In this document: positions 1 to 6,380 of the stretch, piece by piece
How positions within the stretch are numbered: the stretch's first letter is position 1
Layout of the letters: the number at the start of each line of letters is the position of its first letter
Source of the DNA: Aquificota bacterium
GTDB lineage: Bacteria; Aquificota; Aquificia; Aquificales; Hydrogenothermaceae
Reading direction: 5' to 3'
DNA: 6,652 nt
NCBI GenBank assembly: GCA_013153765.1
Contig: JAADDT010000092.1
Coordinates: forward strand, 1 to 6,652
Made by a program: the position numbers and the translations under genes
Notes under the pieces: generated by a model
What the model saw: the letters and a program-made list of their open reading frames with translations, nothing else
The model's database searches: none
Told to the model about the DNA's origin: nothing

Positions 1-84
1 CCTGTCAGCTTCCCGTTTGTTATCCTGTTTTAGAACCTGTCTGAAAAGATTGACACTTCTTTTTTATCGTTGATTTCAAATGAG

Positions 85-156
85 AGGCGGGGGCGGGAAT
101 CGAACCCGCGCATAAGGGATTTGCAGTCCCCTGCCTTACCACTTGGCTACCCCGCC
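85..156 (-). tRNA. tRNA-Cys, anticodon GCA
   Basis: Read on the minus strand this folds as a complete 72-nt cloverleaf. The acceptor stem GGCGGGG/CCCCGCC (150-156 with 86-92) is perfect. The D stem is GCC/GGC. The anticodon stem GGGGA/TCCCT carries loop CTGCAAA with anticodon GCA at 124-122. The variable loop has five bases, and the T arm GCGGG-TTCGATT-CCCGC is perfect. The discriminator base (position 85) is U73, a known identity element of tRNA-Cys. The 3' CCA is not encoded: the bases at 84-82 read CTC on the minus strand, so CCA must be added by tRNA nucleotidyltransferase. It lies downstream of the thioesterase gene on the same strand and has its own promoter-like sequence. No hairpin terminator is visible in 1-84, and no gene is supported there. 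Confidence 0.97.
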
Positions 157-168
157 GGCAGGGAATAT

Positions 169-197
169 ATTATAGCACAGTTTGTCTTTTCTGCCAG
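169..197 (-). promoter_or_regulatory. Sigma-70-type promoter for tRNA-Cys
   Basis: On the minus strand a perfect TATAAT (-10, at 174-169) is preceded after exactly 17 bases by CTGGCA (-35, at 197-192), which matches four of six positions of TTGACA. Transcription would begin near 162, a few bases before the tRNA 5' end at 156. The -35 element almost abuts the thioesterase stop codon (201-199). No terminator is visible between that gene and the tRNA, so read-through from the operon is also possible. Confidence 0.7.
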
Positions 198-198
198 A

Positions 199-591
199 TT
201 ACCGCTCAAGCACGTGTTTTTCCGGAATTACGCAGTAATACTTGCCTATGAAGACCGTATCGTTGTCCCTGTTTTTGCCTACGACCTCCACAGTCCGCTT
301 CTTACCGTCCTTTTCAACAACCACACCTTCAAAAATCAGCTCCTCACCGACCTTCACAGGTTTTAAGAACTTTACTTCAGCCTTTCCCAATACAACGTTT
401 GGATGGTTTACGCAAAGCATGGCACAGTAGTCCCCTGCGGAGAATATGAAGCCGCCGTGGACGAGACCCTTTTCGTCAGCTACCATTCTGCCGTCCGTTT
501 TTAGAAGGAGGGAGGCAAAACTGTCCGTCTCAACGGCAAGCGGTTTTCCAGAAAGGGACTGGTCAATCTTTCCGTGCGTGTTTAGTTCCAT
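199..591 (-). CDS. PaaI/4HBT-type hotdog-fold thioesterase
   Basis: A 130-residue protein with the single-hotdog-domain layout of acyl-CoA thioesterases of the PaaI/YbgC/FapR-like group, which hydrolyse or bind acyl-CoA/acyl-ACP in the cytoplasm. The central helix motif GLVHGGFIFSAGDY (residues 42-55) has the usual HGG turn and a possible catalytic Asp54. Beta strands follow (AEVKFLKPVKVGEEL, 71-85, then two more). The length is normal for one domain, and no helix-turn-helix is present, so it is not a full FapR regulator. The ATG at 591 is chosen because it is the only ATG in the N-terminal part of the frame and has an AAGGA about 11 bases upstream; a TTG at 648 would add 19 unconvincing residues. 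Its first 29 bases overlap the 3' end of ftsI, implying translational coupling. The substrate cannot be read from sequence; a role in lipid or acyl-CoA turnover is inference. Confidence 0.82.
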   Translation of the reverse strand: MELNTHGKIDQSLSGKPLAVETDSFASLLLKTDGRMVADEKGLVHGGFIFSAGDYCAMLCVNHPNVVLGKAEVKFLKPVKVGEELIFEGVVVEKDGKKRTVEVVGKNRDNDTVFIGKYYCVIPEKHVLER

Positions 592-2284
592 CTGTATTAC
601 CGTCCTTATCCGGCTTTTGCTTGTAGTAAAACATAATCCTGTCAACAAGGTCTTTCAACACGGGAGCGGATACGCCTCCACCTCCTATCCTTTCCCACTT
701 TTTTATCTTTTTTGGCTCGTTTACGAATATTACGACGGTAAATTTAGGTTTTTCCGCAGGGAAGTAGCCTGCAAACCAGGTGTAATACTTTTCGTCAGAC
801 AACGCCTTCAGTCTGGGATCGTACTTCTGTGCCGTTCCCGTCTTTCCTGCGATGGTAAAGTAGTCCGACTTACCCCTTTTTGCCGTTCCCTTTTCAACAA
901 CCATCTTTAAAACTTCCTGAAGAACGGCTACAGATTTGTCCGATAGAACCTTGCCAACCACTTCCCTTTCAGGGACAACAACCTCTCCCGTTTCCCTGTT
1001 TACCATTTTTTTGATGAATTTCGGCTTCAGCAGGTATCCGCCGTTTGCTATGGAGGAGTAAGCCATCGCTATCTGGACTGCGGTAGCCGTCCAGTTCTGT
1101 CCGATGGAGGCATATGCAACCCCTACAGGTCTGTTGTTTTTGTGTACAAGCCCTGTAGCTTCCCCGGGAAACGAATTGGTAGATTTTCCAAAACCAAGCA
1201 TTGAAAACTTTTCGTACAGTTTTTCCTGATCAAGTCCCAGTGCCAGTTTGATAGCCCCCACGTTTGAGGAGTATATTATTACCTCTTCCGGAGTTAAGTA
1301 TTTGAAGCTTTTGTGGTCTCTTATCCTTATGCCGTCAACGAATATTTTCCCTTCCCCGCAGTAGTATTTTTTTCCCAGCTTTACCTTTCCCTGATCTATC
1401 GCCTCGGCAAGGACGAAAGGTTTTGCCAGAGAGCCCGGCTCGTAAGCGTTGTGGAAGGATATGTTTTTGTGGCTTTTGTACTTCCAATACCTGTTAGGAT
1501 TGTAGTTAGGATAGGTGGCGTTTGCTATAACGTCTCCGGTGTTTGGATCAACCACCAGAATAAGTGCCTCTTTAGGCTTTCTGGTTTTTACCAGCTTTGC
1601 CAGTGCTTCCTCAACTATGTGCTGTACGTTTGTGTCTATTGTCAGCTGGATGTCGTAAGTGTCTTCCTGTTTAGGCAGTTTTTCTATTGTAAAGGGATTT
1701 CCCGTAGCGTCCTTCATCAGGTAAACGTCCCCTGTGCCACCCCCCAGCAGTTCGTCGTACTTCAGCTCAAGCCCTCCCATACCCTTGCCGGAAAAACGGT
1801 TAACAAAGCCTATGGTCGTTCCGCCGATACTGTTTAGAGGATAGTACCTTTTTGATGTCTCCACTATGCCCAAGTTCCATTCCTGAAGTGTTTTACGCAG
1901 TTCTATCAGTCTTTCCTTAAGGGATTTGTCAACGCCCCTTGCCAGTACCACGTACCTTTTGTTTGAGTTCAGTTTCCTCAGCAGGTCAGAATACGGCTGT
2001 TTAAGTATTTTTGAAAGCTCCTTTGCAAGCCTTTCCTTGTCCTTTATGTATGGAGTGATGGCAAATATGTCCAGCGTGGGAACGCTAATACTTACTATAC
2101 GGTTGCTTGCGTCAAAGATAGTCCCCCTCGGCAGGACTACCTTTTCGGTGGTTTTGTACTGCCTTTCTATGTAAGAAAGAAAATAATCCCTCTTAATTAT
2201 CTGGAAGTAAGCCAGTCTGCCGACAACCAGAAGAAAGCCCACAAAAATCAAGAAAGCAAGAAAGTACGCCTTCTTCTTTACCAT
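563..2284 (-). CDS. ftsI: FtsI/PBP3-type septal peptidoglycan transpeptidase
   Basis: A 573-residue class B penicillin-binding protein, normal length for FtsI. It cross-links peptidoglycan peptides at the division septum from the periplasmic side of the inner membrane. A short basic N-terminus (MVKKK) is followed by one membrane segment (about 6-26). The non-catalytic dimerisation region contains LPRGTIFD (51-58). In the transpeptidase domain, the SxxK motif is EPGSLAKPF with nucleophile Ser285 and Lys288, the SxN motif is YSSN (Ser339, Asn341) and the KTG motif is AGKTGTA (481-483). The segment near 393-416 (SIGQNWTATAVQIA to ANGG) and the C-terminal GGGGVSAPV are also typical. SLAK replaces the more usual STFK but keeps both catalytic residues. 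ATG start at 2284, with AGGAAATGT just upstream, 7 bases after ftsL. FtsI rather than elongation-type PBP2 is favoured by the rsmH-ftsL context. Confidence 0.95.
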   Translation of the reverse strand: MVKKKAYFLAFLIFVGFLLVVGRLAYFQIIKRDYFLSYIERQYKTTEKVVLPRGTIFDASNRIVSISVPTLDIFAITPYIKDKERLAKELSKILKQPYSDLLRKLNSNKRYVVLARGVDKSLKERLIELRKTLQEWNLGIVETSKRYYPLNSIGGTTIGFVNRFSGKGMGGLELKYDELLGGGTGDVYLMKDATGNPFTIEKLPKQEDTYDIQLTIDTNVQHIVEEALAKLVKTRKPKEALILVVDPNTGDVIANATYPNYNPNRYWKYKSHKNISFHNAYEPGSLAKPFVLAEAIDQGKVKLGKKYYCGEGKIFVDGIRIRDHKSFKYLTPEEVIIYSSNVGAIKLALGLDQEKLYEKFSMLGFGKSTNSFPGEATGLVHKNNRPVGVAYASIGQNWTATAVQIAMAYSSIANGGYLLKPKFIKKMVNRETGEVVVPEREVVGKVLSDKSVAVLQEVLKMVVEKGTAKRGKSDYFTIAGKTGTAQKYDPRLKALSDEKYYTWFAGYFPAEKPKFTVVIFVNEPKKIKKWERIGGGGVSAPVLKDLVDRIMFYYKQKPDKDGNTDGTKHARKD

Positions 2285-2291
2285 ACATTTC

Positions 2292-2597
2292 CTACTTGGT
2301 GTCTATAAAACGGACTTTAGAGTAGTCCACCGGCTTCATCTTAAGCTTTTGCGTTGCTATTTTGTCTATCCTGTCCGGAGAGGAAAGACCGCTTATCTCT
2401 TTTTTCAGCATCAGGTTTTTCGCCTGCAACTGTCCTTTCAGTTTGGCAAGCGTCATTATGTCCTTTTCTACCTTAAAGTAGTAATGGTTATAAACAGCCA
2501 GACCTACAGCCATTGAAAGGATAAACATTACATAGGTAAAATACTTCCCCGCCTGTGAGAAATCTTTTTTTAGTTCATAGACCCTTTCCCTAACCAT
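2292..2597 (-). CDS. ftsL: FtsL-like cell division protein
   Basis: A 101-residue bitopic membrane protein. It has a cytoplasmic N-terminus (about 1-19), one membrane segment (about 20-39, TYVMFILSMAVGLAVY region), and a periplasmic coiled-coil stretch (about 43-71). It ends with the FtsL-type motif SPDRIDKIATQKLKMKPVDY (73-92). FtsL forms the FtsB/FtsL/FtsQ scaffold that activates septal synthesis by FtsW-FtsI. Sequence conservation in this family is poor, so the call rests on size, topology, this motif and the position between rsmH and ftsI. The ATG at 2597 follows the rsmH stop by two bases, with AAGGGTG as the ribosome binding site, so coupled translation is expected. Confidence 0.9.
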   Translation of the reverse strand: MVRERVYELKKDFSQAGKYFTYVMFILSMAVGLAVYNHYYFKVEKDIMTLAKLKGQLQAKNLMLKKEISGLSSPDRIDKIATQKLKMKPVDYSKVRFIDTK

Positions 2598-2599
2598 TT

Positions 2600-3481
2600 T
2601 TACACCCTTTTTGCTACCCTTAATTTTGCACTTCTTGAAGGTGGATTTTCTTTTATTTCTTCCACCTTAGGTATAATAGGTTTTTTCGTCAGCAGTTCCA
2701 ATTTCTTTAACTTTTTTCCCTCCCTAAAAATGTTTTTTACTATCCTGTCTTCAAGGGAGTGGAAGGATATTGCCTGTATTATACCGCCTGTTTTCAGTCT
2801 GTCAACGGCTTTTGATATCCCTTCCTTCACCTGACCAAGCTCGTCGTTTACCTCAATCCTTATAGCCTGAAAGGTGCGTGTGGCGGGATGTATCCTGCCC
2901 CTTCTCAGCTTTGGAGGATAGGAGTGGTAAACGATTTTGGCAAGCTCGCCGGTGGTCTCTATCGGCTTTTTTTTCCTGTATTCAACGATATTTTTTGCTA
3001 TCCTGCCTGCAAACCTTTCTTCCCCGTACTCTTTCAGAATTTTTTCAAGCAGGTCTTTTGGATACTGGTTTACAACCTGATAAGCCGTAAGGTGCTGGCT
3101 CCTGTCCATTCGCATATCTAAAGGCTGGTCTTCCTGGAAGGAAAAGCCCCTGTCCCCTTTCAGCTGGAACATTGAAACGCCCAAGTCAAAAAGGAAGCCG
3201 TCAGCCTTTTCTATACCCAGACTGTCAAGAACCTTGTCAAGCTCGCCGAATACGGCGTTTACAGGAATGAACCTGTCTCCGAACTTTGACAGCTTTTGTG
3301 CAGTCTTTTCTAAAGTCTCACTGTCCCTGTCTATGCCGATAACGGTTATTTTAGGCTTCTGCTGTAGTATTAAAGAGGTATGACCTCCCCCGCCTACCGT
3401 AGCGTCAACTATTACCCCTTCTTCCAGACCTTTAAAAAAGTCCAGTATTTCCCTGTGTAAGACCGGATAGTGCTTTACCAA
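2600..3481 (-). CDS. rsmH: 16S rRNA (cytosine(1402)-N(4))-methyltransferase RsmH
   Basis: A 293-residue SAM-dependent methyltransferase (MraW/RsmH) that modifies N4 of C1402 in the decoding centre of 16S rRNA. Family blocks run the whole length: HYPVLHREIL (4-13), SAM-binding DATVGGGGHT (26-35), GIDRD (49-53), FDLGVS (98-103), RGFSF (111-115), LDMRMD (121-126), HPATRTFQAIRI (198-209), SFHSLEDR (239-246) and NPPSRSAKLR (279-288). The start is a TTG at 3481: it gives the usual few residues before the PVL motif, lies two bases after the upstream stop and has GAAGGG about 8 bases before it; no in-frame ATG serves. It is followed by ftsL after two bases, the standard dcw order, but mraZ, the usual upstream partner, is absent. 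Confidence 0.96.
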   Translation of the reverse strand: MVKHYPVLHREILDFFKGLEEGVIVDATVGGGGHTSLILQQKPKITVIGIDRDSETLEKTAQKLSKFGDRFIPVNAVFGELDKVLDSLGIEKADGFLFDLGVSMFQLKGDRGFSFQEDQPLDMRMDRSQHLTAYQVVNQYPKDLLEKILKEYGEERFAGRIAKNIVEYRKKKPIETTGELAKIVYHSYPPKLRRGRIHPATRTFQAIRIEVNDELGQVKEGISKAVDRLKTGGIIQAISFHSLEDRIVKNIFREGKKLKKLELLTKKPIIPKVEEIKENPPSRSAKLRVAKRV

Positions 3482-3483
3482 TA

Positions 3484-4260
3484 TTACCCTTCAAATTTTT
3501 TTGTCGGCTTCCTGTAAGCCTCCTCCATAATATCAATACCACAGGGAAGGTTTTCAAGCCAGTCAAGGAAGCTGTTGACTATTTCCTTACCTTTCATTAT
3601 TGCCCCGTGCTGTGGTGCGATTGTTTCCACGTCCAGCTCCCTTACCATTTTTACCCAAGCTTTAAGAACCTTGTTTGTAGGAATGTACCTTTTGTGGAAG
3701 CCTTCCATGTATTGGACGTGGTTTTCAAAGTCTTCAACATAGACGTAGTCCTGTCCAAGTGATGCCCCAATGTCTCCCGAGTAGAGGACTTTTGAGACAG
3801 GATCGTAAATCTGAAGGTTGCCGGGAGCGTGGAGGAAGTGTGCAGGCAGTATGTAAAGCTCCGTACTGCCTAAAGTGATGACAGCCCCTTCATCGGGAAT
3901 GCCCTTAATCCTGCTTACCGCAAACTTGTCAACGCCGAAGTGAGGTATGAACCTTGTCCACAGGACGGAAGATAGTGCGGTGGCTTTCGTGGTCATAAGC
4001 CAGCCGTTAATACCTGCAACGATGTCCGGGTCCTGATGTGAAAGGAAGATGTACTTCAGGTTGTCCAGTCCGATAAGACCGCCGATTTCGGAGACCAGAT
4101 GCTTAAAGACCTTGTGTCCGCCCGGATCAAGGAGAATACCTTCTCCGCTGTCAACGATGAAGTGGACATTGGACTGTACCATCTCGCCGTGGCCGTAGTC
4201 CTCAAGCAAGATGTTCTGGTGTGTCCCGTTGTCAAACACAACTCTTTCTTCAGAGACCAT
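3484..4260 (-). CDS. ODP/FprA-type metallo-beta-lactamase-fold diiron protein (no flavodoxin domain)
   Basis: A 258-residue protein matching the metallo-beta-lactamase part of flavodiiron proteins and the related ODP (oxygen-binding diiron protein) group. Visible metal-ligand blocks are LSHQDPDIVAG (His75, Asp77, Asp79), AHFLHAPGNLQIYDP (His144, with His141 nearby), LYSGDIGAS (Asp163) and APQHGA (His218). These correspond in order to the H-x-E-x-D, H, D and H ligands of FprA/ROO, with Asp77 in place of the usual Glu. The flavodoxin domain that makes flavodiiron proteins O2/NO reductases is missing, so a separate electron donor or a sensing/binding role is likely; that is inference. The ATG at 4260 has a strong AGGAGAGG ribosome binding site, which lies inside the end of the upstream gene. 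It sits where mraZ would be, two bases before rsmH. Confidence 0.86.
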   Translation of the reverse strand: MVSEERVVFDNGTHQNILLEDYGHGEMVQSNVHFIVDSGEGILLDPGGHKVFKHLVSEIGGLIGLDNLKYIFLSHQDPDIVAGINGWLMTTKATALSSVLWTRFIPHFGVDKFAVSRIKGIPDEGAVITLGSTELYILPAHFLHAPGNLQIYDPVSKVLYSGDIGASLGQDYVYVEDFENHVQYMEGFHKRYIPTNKVLKAWVKMVRELDVETIAPQHGAIMKGKEIVNSFLDWLENLPCGIDIMEEAYRKPTKKFEG

Positions 4261-4263
4261 ACT

Positions 4264-4746
4264 TTACCTCTCCTTTTTTTTAGTTTTGTCTCCCCAGCAT
4301 AGCCTCCTTAACCCTGAATATATTTTGTTGTCCAGTTTGTTAATGCCGTCAAAGACGGTAAGCTCAACGGTCGGCTTTTTCCTTTTTTTCGTGAAAAGGA
4401 ATGGAACCAGCTCATCGTATTCTTTTACCAATTGGTAGCATTCACTTTTTTTGAATGCCCTGCATAAATAGTTCAATATTATAGCAGATAAAATCAGATC
4501 AATATCTATTTCGGGATAATTGTCGTAAATACACAGTGCGAGGGAAAGGACGGAGGCTGTCTTTTCCAGCAGTCCACCTTCGTAATTCCTGCCGTTTTTG
4601 TCTTTTAGCTTTTCAACCTTTTTTCTGATTTCCTCATCAAACAGAAAACGGCTTACAAGCTCTTTATACCTTTCTTTCCTGATCTCCCTGTAGCCCAGCT
4701 CAAGCTGTCTCCACAAAAACTGGTAATCGTAAGGAGTTCTGTCTAT
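4264..4746 (-). CDS. Degenerate YhaM-like HD-domain protein, metal ligands lost
   Basis: About 150-160 residues, highly charged, no signal peptide or membrane segment, so probably cytoplasmic. From memory of the family, its core follows the HD domain of YhaM-type 3'-5' exoribonucleases. A helical lead-in (RYKELVSRFLFDEE) is followed by NYEGGLLEKTASVLSLAL, where active relatives read Y-x-GGLLEHT. Then comes YPEIDIDLILSAIILNYLCR, where relatives read ILHDLGK. The metal-binding His becomes Lys and the HD pair becomes Asn-Tyr, so catalysis is not expected; a structural or regulatory role, or decay, is possible. The first standard start is TTG at 4716, which lacks a ribosome binding site. The frame stays open upstream, and an AGGAGG sits 8 bases before an in-frame ATA at 4746 that overlaps the upstream TAG; that start is used here as the better fit. 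It ends three bases before the ODP-like gene, in the same frame. Confidence 0.6.
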   Translation of the reverse strand: MDRTPYDYQFLWRQLELGYREIRKERYKELVSRFLFDEEIRKKVEKLKDKNGRNYEGGLLEKTASVLSLALCIYDNYPEIDIDLILSAIILNYLCRAFKKSECYQLVKEYDELVPFLFTKKRKKPTVELTVFDGINKLDNKIYSGLRRLCWGDKTKKKER

Positions 4747-6134
4747 TGGAGAAACCTCCTGTTTATGATGATCTCGCTTCCTTCTTCAAGCTTGTCTATG
4801 TACATCTGGAGTAGCGTTTCGTACTTGTTTTGCAGAAGGATAGGCTTAAGCAGGTTTTCCAATTCCTTTTTCTTCTCTTTGGAAGGTGGCTCTACCTTCT
4901 CAACCTTTGCAAGGAGTACGCCGTTAACAGTTTCAACAAGCGTTATTTTATCCTGTGAAGGTTTTGTAAGCAGTCCGATTTTTGACTGCGGAATGGAGTA
5001 TTCTATGCTTAACGACTGGAGGTCTTTACCCTTTACATCCTCAACCTTACCGCCGTACCGCTGTGCTATTTTGTTCAGGTCTTTTTCCTCCTTTACGACC
5101 TGTTCAAGTTCCTTAACAAGTTTTTCCTTCTCCTGCTTTGCCTTTTCTTTCTTTATGGCTTTTATTATCTGTTCTTTCACCTTTTCAAAAGGTTGTGGCT
5201 GATAGACCTCTTTTTCGTATTTTACAAGGTAGTAAACCCCGTCTTCAGATACCAGTGCGATTTTTTTGTTTTCCCCCAGTTTTTCTATTTCCTTCAATAC
5301 CGCTTCTGGCAGTTTAGGTTTTTCCCCGTAAATAGGCTGTTCAAACACCTTTTCCACACCTTCCAAGCCCTGTACCGGCTTGCCTTCCTTAAGCAGTGCA
5401 TATACCTGTTTTACGACCTGTTGTGCCTTTTCCTCACCTAATTTTTGACCGTCTATTTTATACACCGCCACAAGCTTTCCCTTTTTGCCGGAGAACTTGT
5501 CCTTGTGCTTCTGGTAGTATTCTTTTATTTCCTGTTCCGAAGGCTTGTATTCCACCGGTTTTATGAAAAGGAACTTTCCCGTAATCCGTGCAAGCTGTTT
5601 GTTTATGAAGGTGTCTATCTCGTCTTCGGTGATGTAAAAGCCTGCCCTGTGTATGGCAAGCAGGTGTCTTACTGACAACTCTTTACGGAGTATTTCTTCA
5701 AAAAACTTGGGAGTTAGACCTATGTCTGACACGTATGCAAGGTATTTTTCCCTTGAAAACTTTCCGTCAACCTTAAAAGCTTCTATGTCCAGAAGGTACT
5801 GTTTTACTTCTTCTTTGGTGGCTGTGATGTTTTCCTTTTCAGCCTCCTGATAAAGCAGTTCCATCTGGATTGCGTTCCTTATAGCCTCACGGTAAAGCTG
5901 TTTTTTCAGCGGTGCGGTGTCTATCCCCTGTGCCTCGTACTGTCTGGTAATCAGGTTCAGGTGGTAGTAAAACTCGGCTACAGGTATTTCCCTGCCGTTT
6001 ACCTGTGCTATACCCTGTATGTTCCCTGCCAGCTTATAGACGATAAGTGCCACGAAAGCCGTTCCCACGAAGGCAAAGGTCGTTATGAAAAGTATAATCT
6101 TCATCCATTTTGACTTGGCAATGTTTATAAACAT
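4743..6134 (-). CDS. PpiD/SurA-like periplasmic folding chaperone (parvulin-related)
   Basis: A 463-residue membrane-anchored protein. The N-terminus has a short basic start and one membrane segment (about 12-33) without a cleavage site, as in PpiD, putting the rest in the periplasm. Residues about 38-185 form the SurA/PpiD N-terminal chaperone region (IAQVNGREIPVAEFYYHLN, then charged helices). About 218-308 looks like a parvulin fold, ending in ALVSEDGVYYLVKYEKE, but the usual catalytic ASHIL-type and GGDLG motifs are not seen, so isomerase activity is doubtful. A Lys/Glu-rich helical region (315-355) and a second weak parvulin-like end (VNGVLLAKVEKVEPP) follow. PpiD-type proteins help newly secreted proteins fold as they leave the Sec translocon. 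ATG at 6134 has GGGGAG 4 bases upstream. It is the first gene of the cluster; its last codons contain the AGGAGG for the next gene. Confidence 0.82.
   Translation of the reverse strand: MFINIAKSKWMKIILFITTFAFVGTAFVALIVYKLAGNIQGIAQVNGREIPVAEFYYHLNLITRQYEAQGIDTAPLKKQLYREAIRNAIQMELLYQEAEKENITATKEEVKQYLLDIEAFKVDGKFSREKYLAYVSDIGLTPKFFEEILRKELSVRHLLAIHRAGFYITEDEIDTFINKQLARITGKFLFIKPVEYKPSEQEIKEYYQKHKDKFSGKKGKLVAVYKIDGQKLGEEKAQQVVKQVYALLKEGKPVQGLEGVEKVFEQPIYGEKPKLPEAVLKEIEKLGENKKIALVSEDGVYYLVKYEKEVYQPQPFEKVKEQIIKAIKKEKAKQEKEKLVKELEQVVKEEKDLNKIAQRYGGKVEDVKGKDLQSLSIEYSIPQSKIGLLTKPSQDKITLVETVNGVLLAKVEKVEPPSKEKKKELENLLKPILLQNKYETLLQMYIDKLEEGSEIIINRRFLQ
4755..4760 (-). promoter_or_regulatory. Ribosome binding site deciding the HD-like gene start
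   Basis: AGGAGG on the minus strand, inside the last codons of the chaperone gene (Arg460-Arg461 and neighbours). It lies 8 bases before an in-frame ATA at 4746 and 38 bases before the first standard start codon (TTG 4716), which has only pyrimidine-rich sequence before it. This favours initiation at or near 4746. It could also be chance, because AGG is a common Arg codon here. Confidence 0.45.
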
Positions 6135-6158
6135 AAAACTCCCCTTATAACCGTTTTC

Positions 6159-6187
6159 AAAATAACTATTTTACCACTGTTTGTGGT
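6159..6187 (-). promoter_or_regulatory. Possible operon promoter with two inverted repeats
   Basis: Upstream of the chaperone gene the minus strand has a TAAAAT -10-like hexamer (6173-6168), giving a leader of about 27 bases before ATG 6134. No good -35 is found at 16-18 bases (the best is CACGGA-like). The hexamer overlaps a perfect 14-bp palindrome, AAAATAACTATTTT (6159-6172), and abuts a 5-bp inverted repeat ACCAC-N5-GTGGT (6173-6187). These could be operator half-sites for a repressor or activator that compensates for the weak -35; AT-rich palindromes of this size also occur by chance. Confidence 0.35.
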
Positions 6188-6291
6188 TTTTCCGTGTAAG
6201 CAAAGATGGAGATACTGGACGGATACGGTGGAAGGTGGTGTTTTTGTATCTATTCTTTTAGGAAATTATTTTTTTTTAAAACTTTTAGATT
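6188..6291. other. AT-rich intergenic stretch without a supported gene
   Basis: Together with the promoter candidate this separates the chaperone gene from the Rpn remnant. The plus strand has a GG-rich run (about 6209-6235) and then a T-rich block (about 6251-6293). ATCTATT at 6248-6254 is inverted as AATAGAT at 6295-6301, and CTTTTAG occurs twice directly (6255-6261, 6282-6288). There is no convincing terminator hairpin for the Rpn gene. Confidence 0.5.
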
Positions 6292-6378
6292 TTAAATAGA
6301 TGTCTGCAAGCCTTCCTGTTTGCCCTTCTGGAAAAACGGATTTTTCTCAAGCATTTCATCTGTTATGGTGATTGGCAT
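6292..6378 (-). pseudogene. Duplicated fragment of the Rpn-type gene (28-codon ORF)
   Basis: Reading from ATG 6378 to TAA 6294-6292 gives 28 residues. Residues 1-25 match residues from the internal Met 6602 of the neighbouring Rpn-type gene at 23 of 25 positions (MPITITDEM against MPLSITDEM, then the same to KGKQEGLQ). It then diverges to TSI and stops, so the charged-repeat and C-terminal helical parts are missing. At DNA level 6307-6378 and 6531-6602 agree at about 61 of 72 bases, including 32 identical bases in a row. The ATG follows the Rpn stop by two bases and has AAAGGA six bases upstream, so it could still be translated by coupling. It is most likely a recombination remnant of a second Rpn copy; a functional short peptide is possible but unproven. 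Confidence 0.75.
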
Positions 6379-6380
6379 AA

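Noticed and set aside
1..60. Repeated CCTGT words and TTGACA at 50-55 as an insertion-sequence end or promoter
   Set aside because: No terminal inverted repeat partner or target duplication is visible in the window, and no convincing -10 lies 16-18 bases after the TTGACA.
592..648. Longer thioesterase from TTG 648
   Set aside because: The extra 19 residues do not look like the family, and the ATG at 591 with AAGGA upstream gives the usual single-domain length.
446..910. Plus-strand open frame of 154 codons opposite ftsI and the thioesterase
   Set aside because: It is the antisense shadow of two genes with clear family motifs, and its translation shows no recognisable domain.
4274..4281. Run of eight A residues (minus strand) near the end of the HD-like gene as a slippery frameshift site
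   Set aside because: The HD-like and ODP-like genes are already in the same frame, separated by one stop and one codon, and a -1 shift soon meets a stop, so frameshifting would not join them.
6209..6235. GG-rich run on the plus strand as a possible G-quadruplex
   Set aside because: It has only two-base G runs with no GGG, so a stable structure is unlikely, especially if the organism is thermophilic.
6206..6295. Plus-strand 29-codon ORF beginning MEILDGYGGRW
   Set aside because: No ribosome binding site, the second half is low-complexity T-rich sequence, and no family is recognised. It could be a gene remnant, but nothing supports it.
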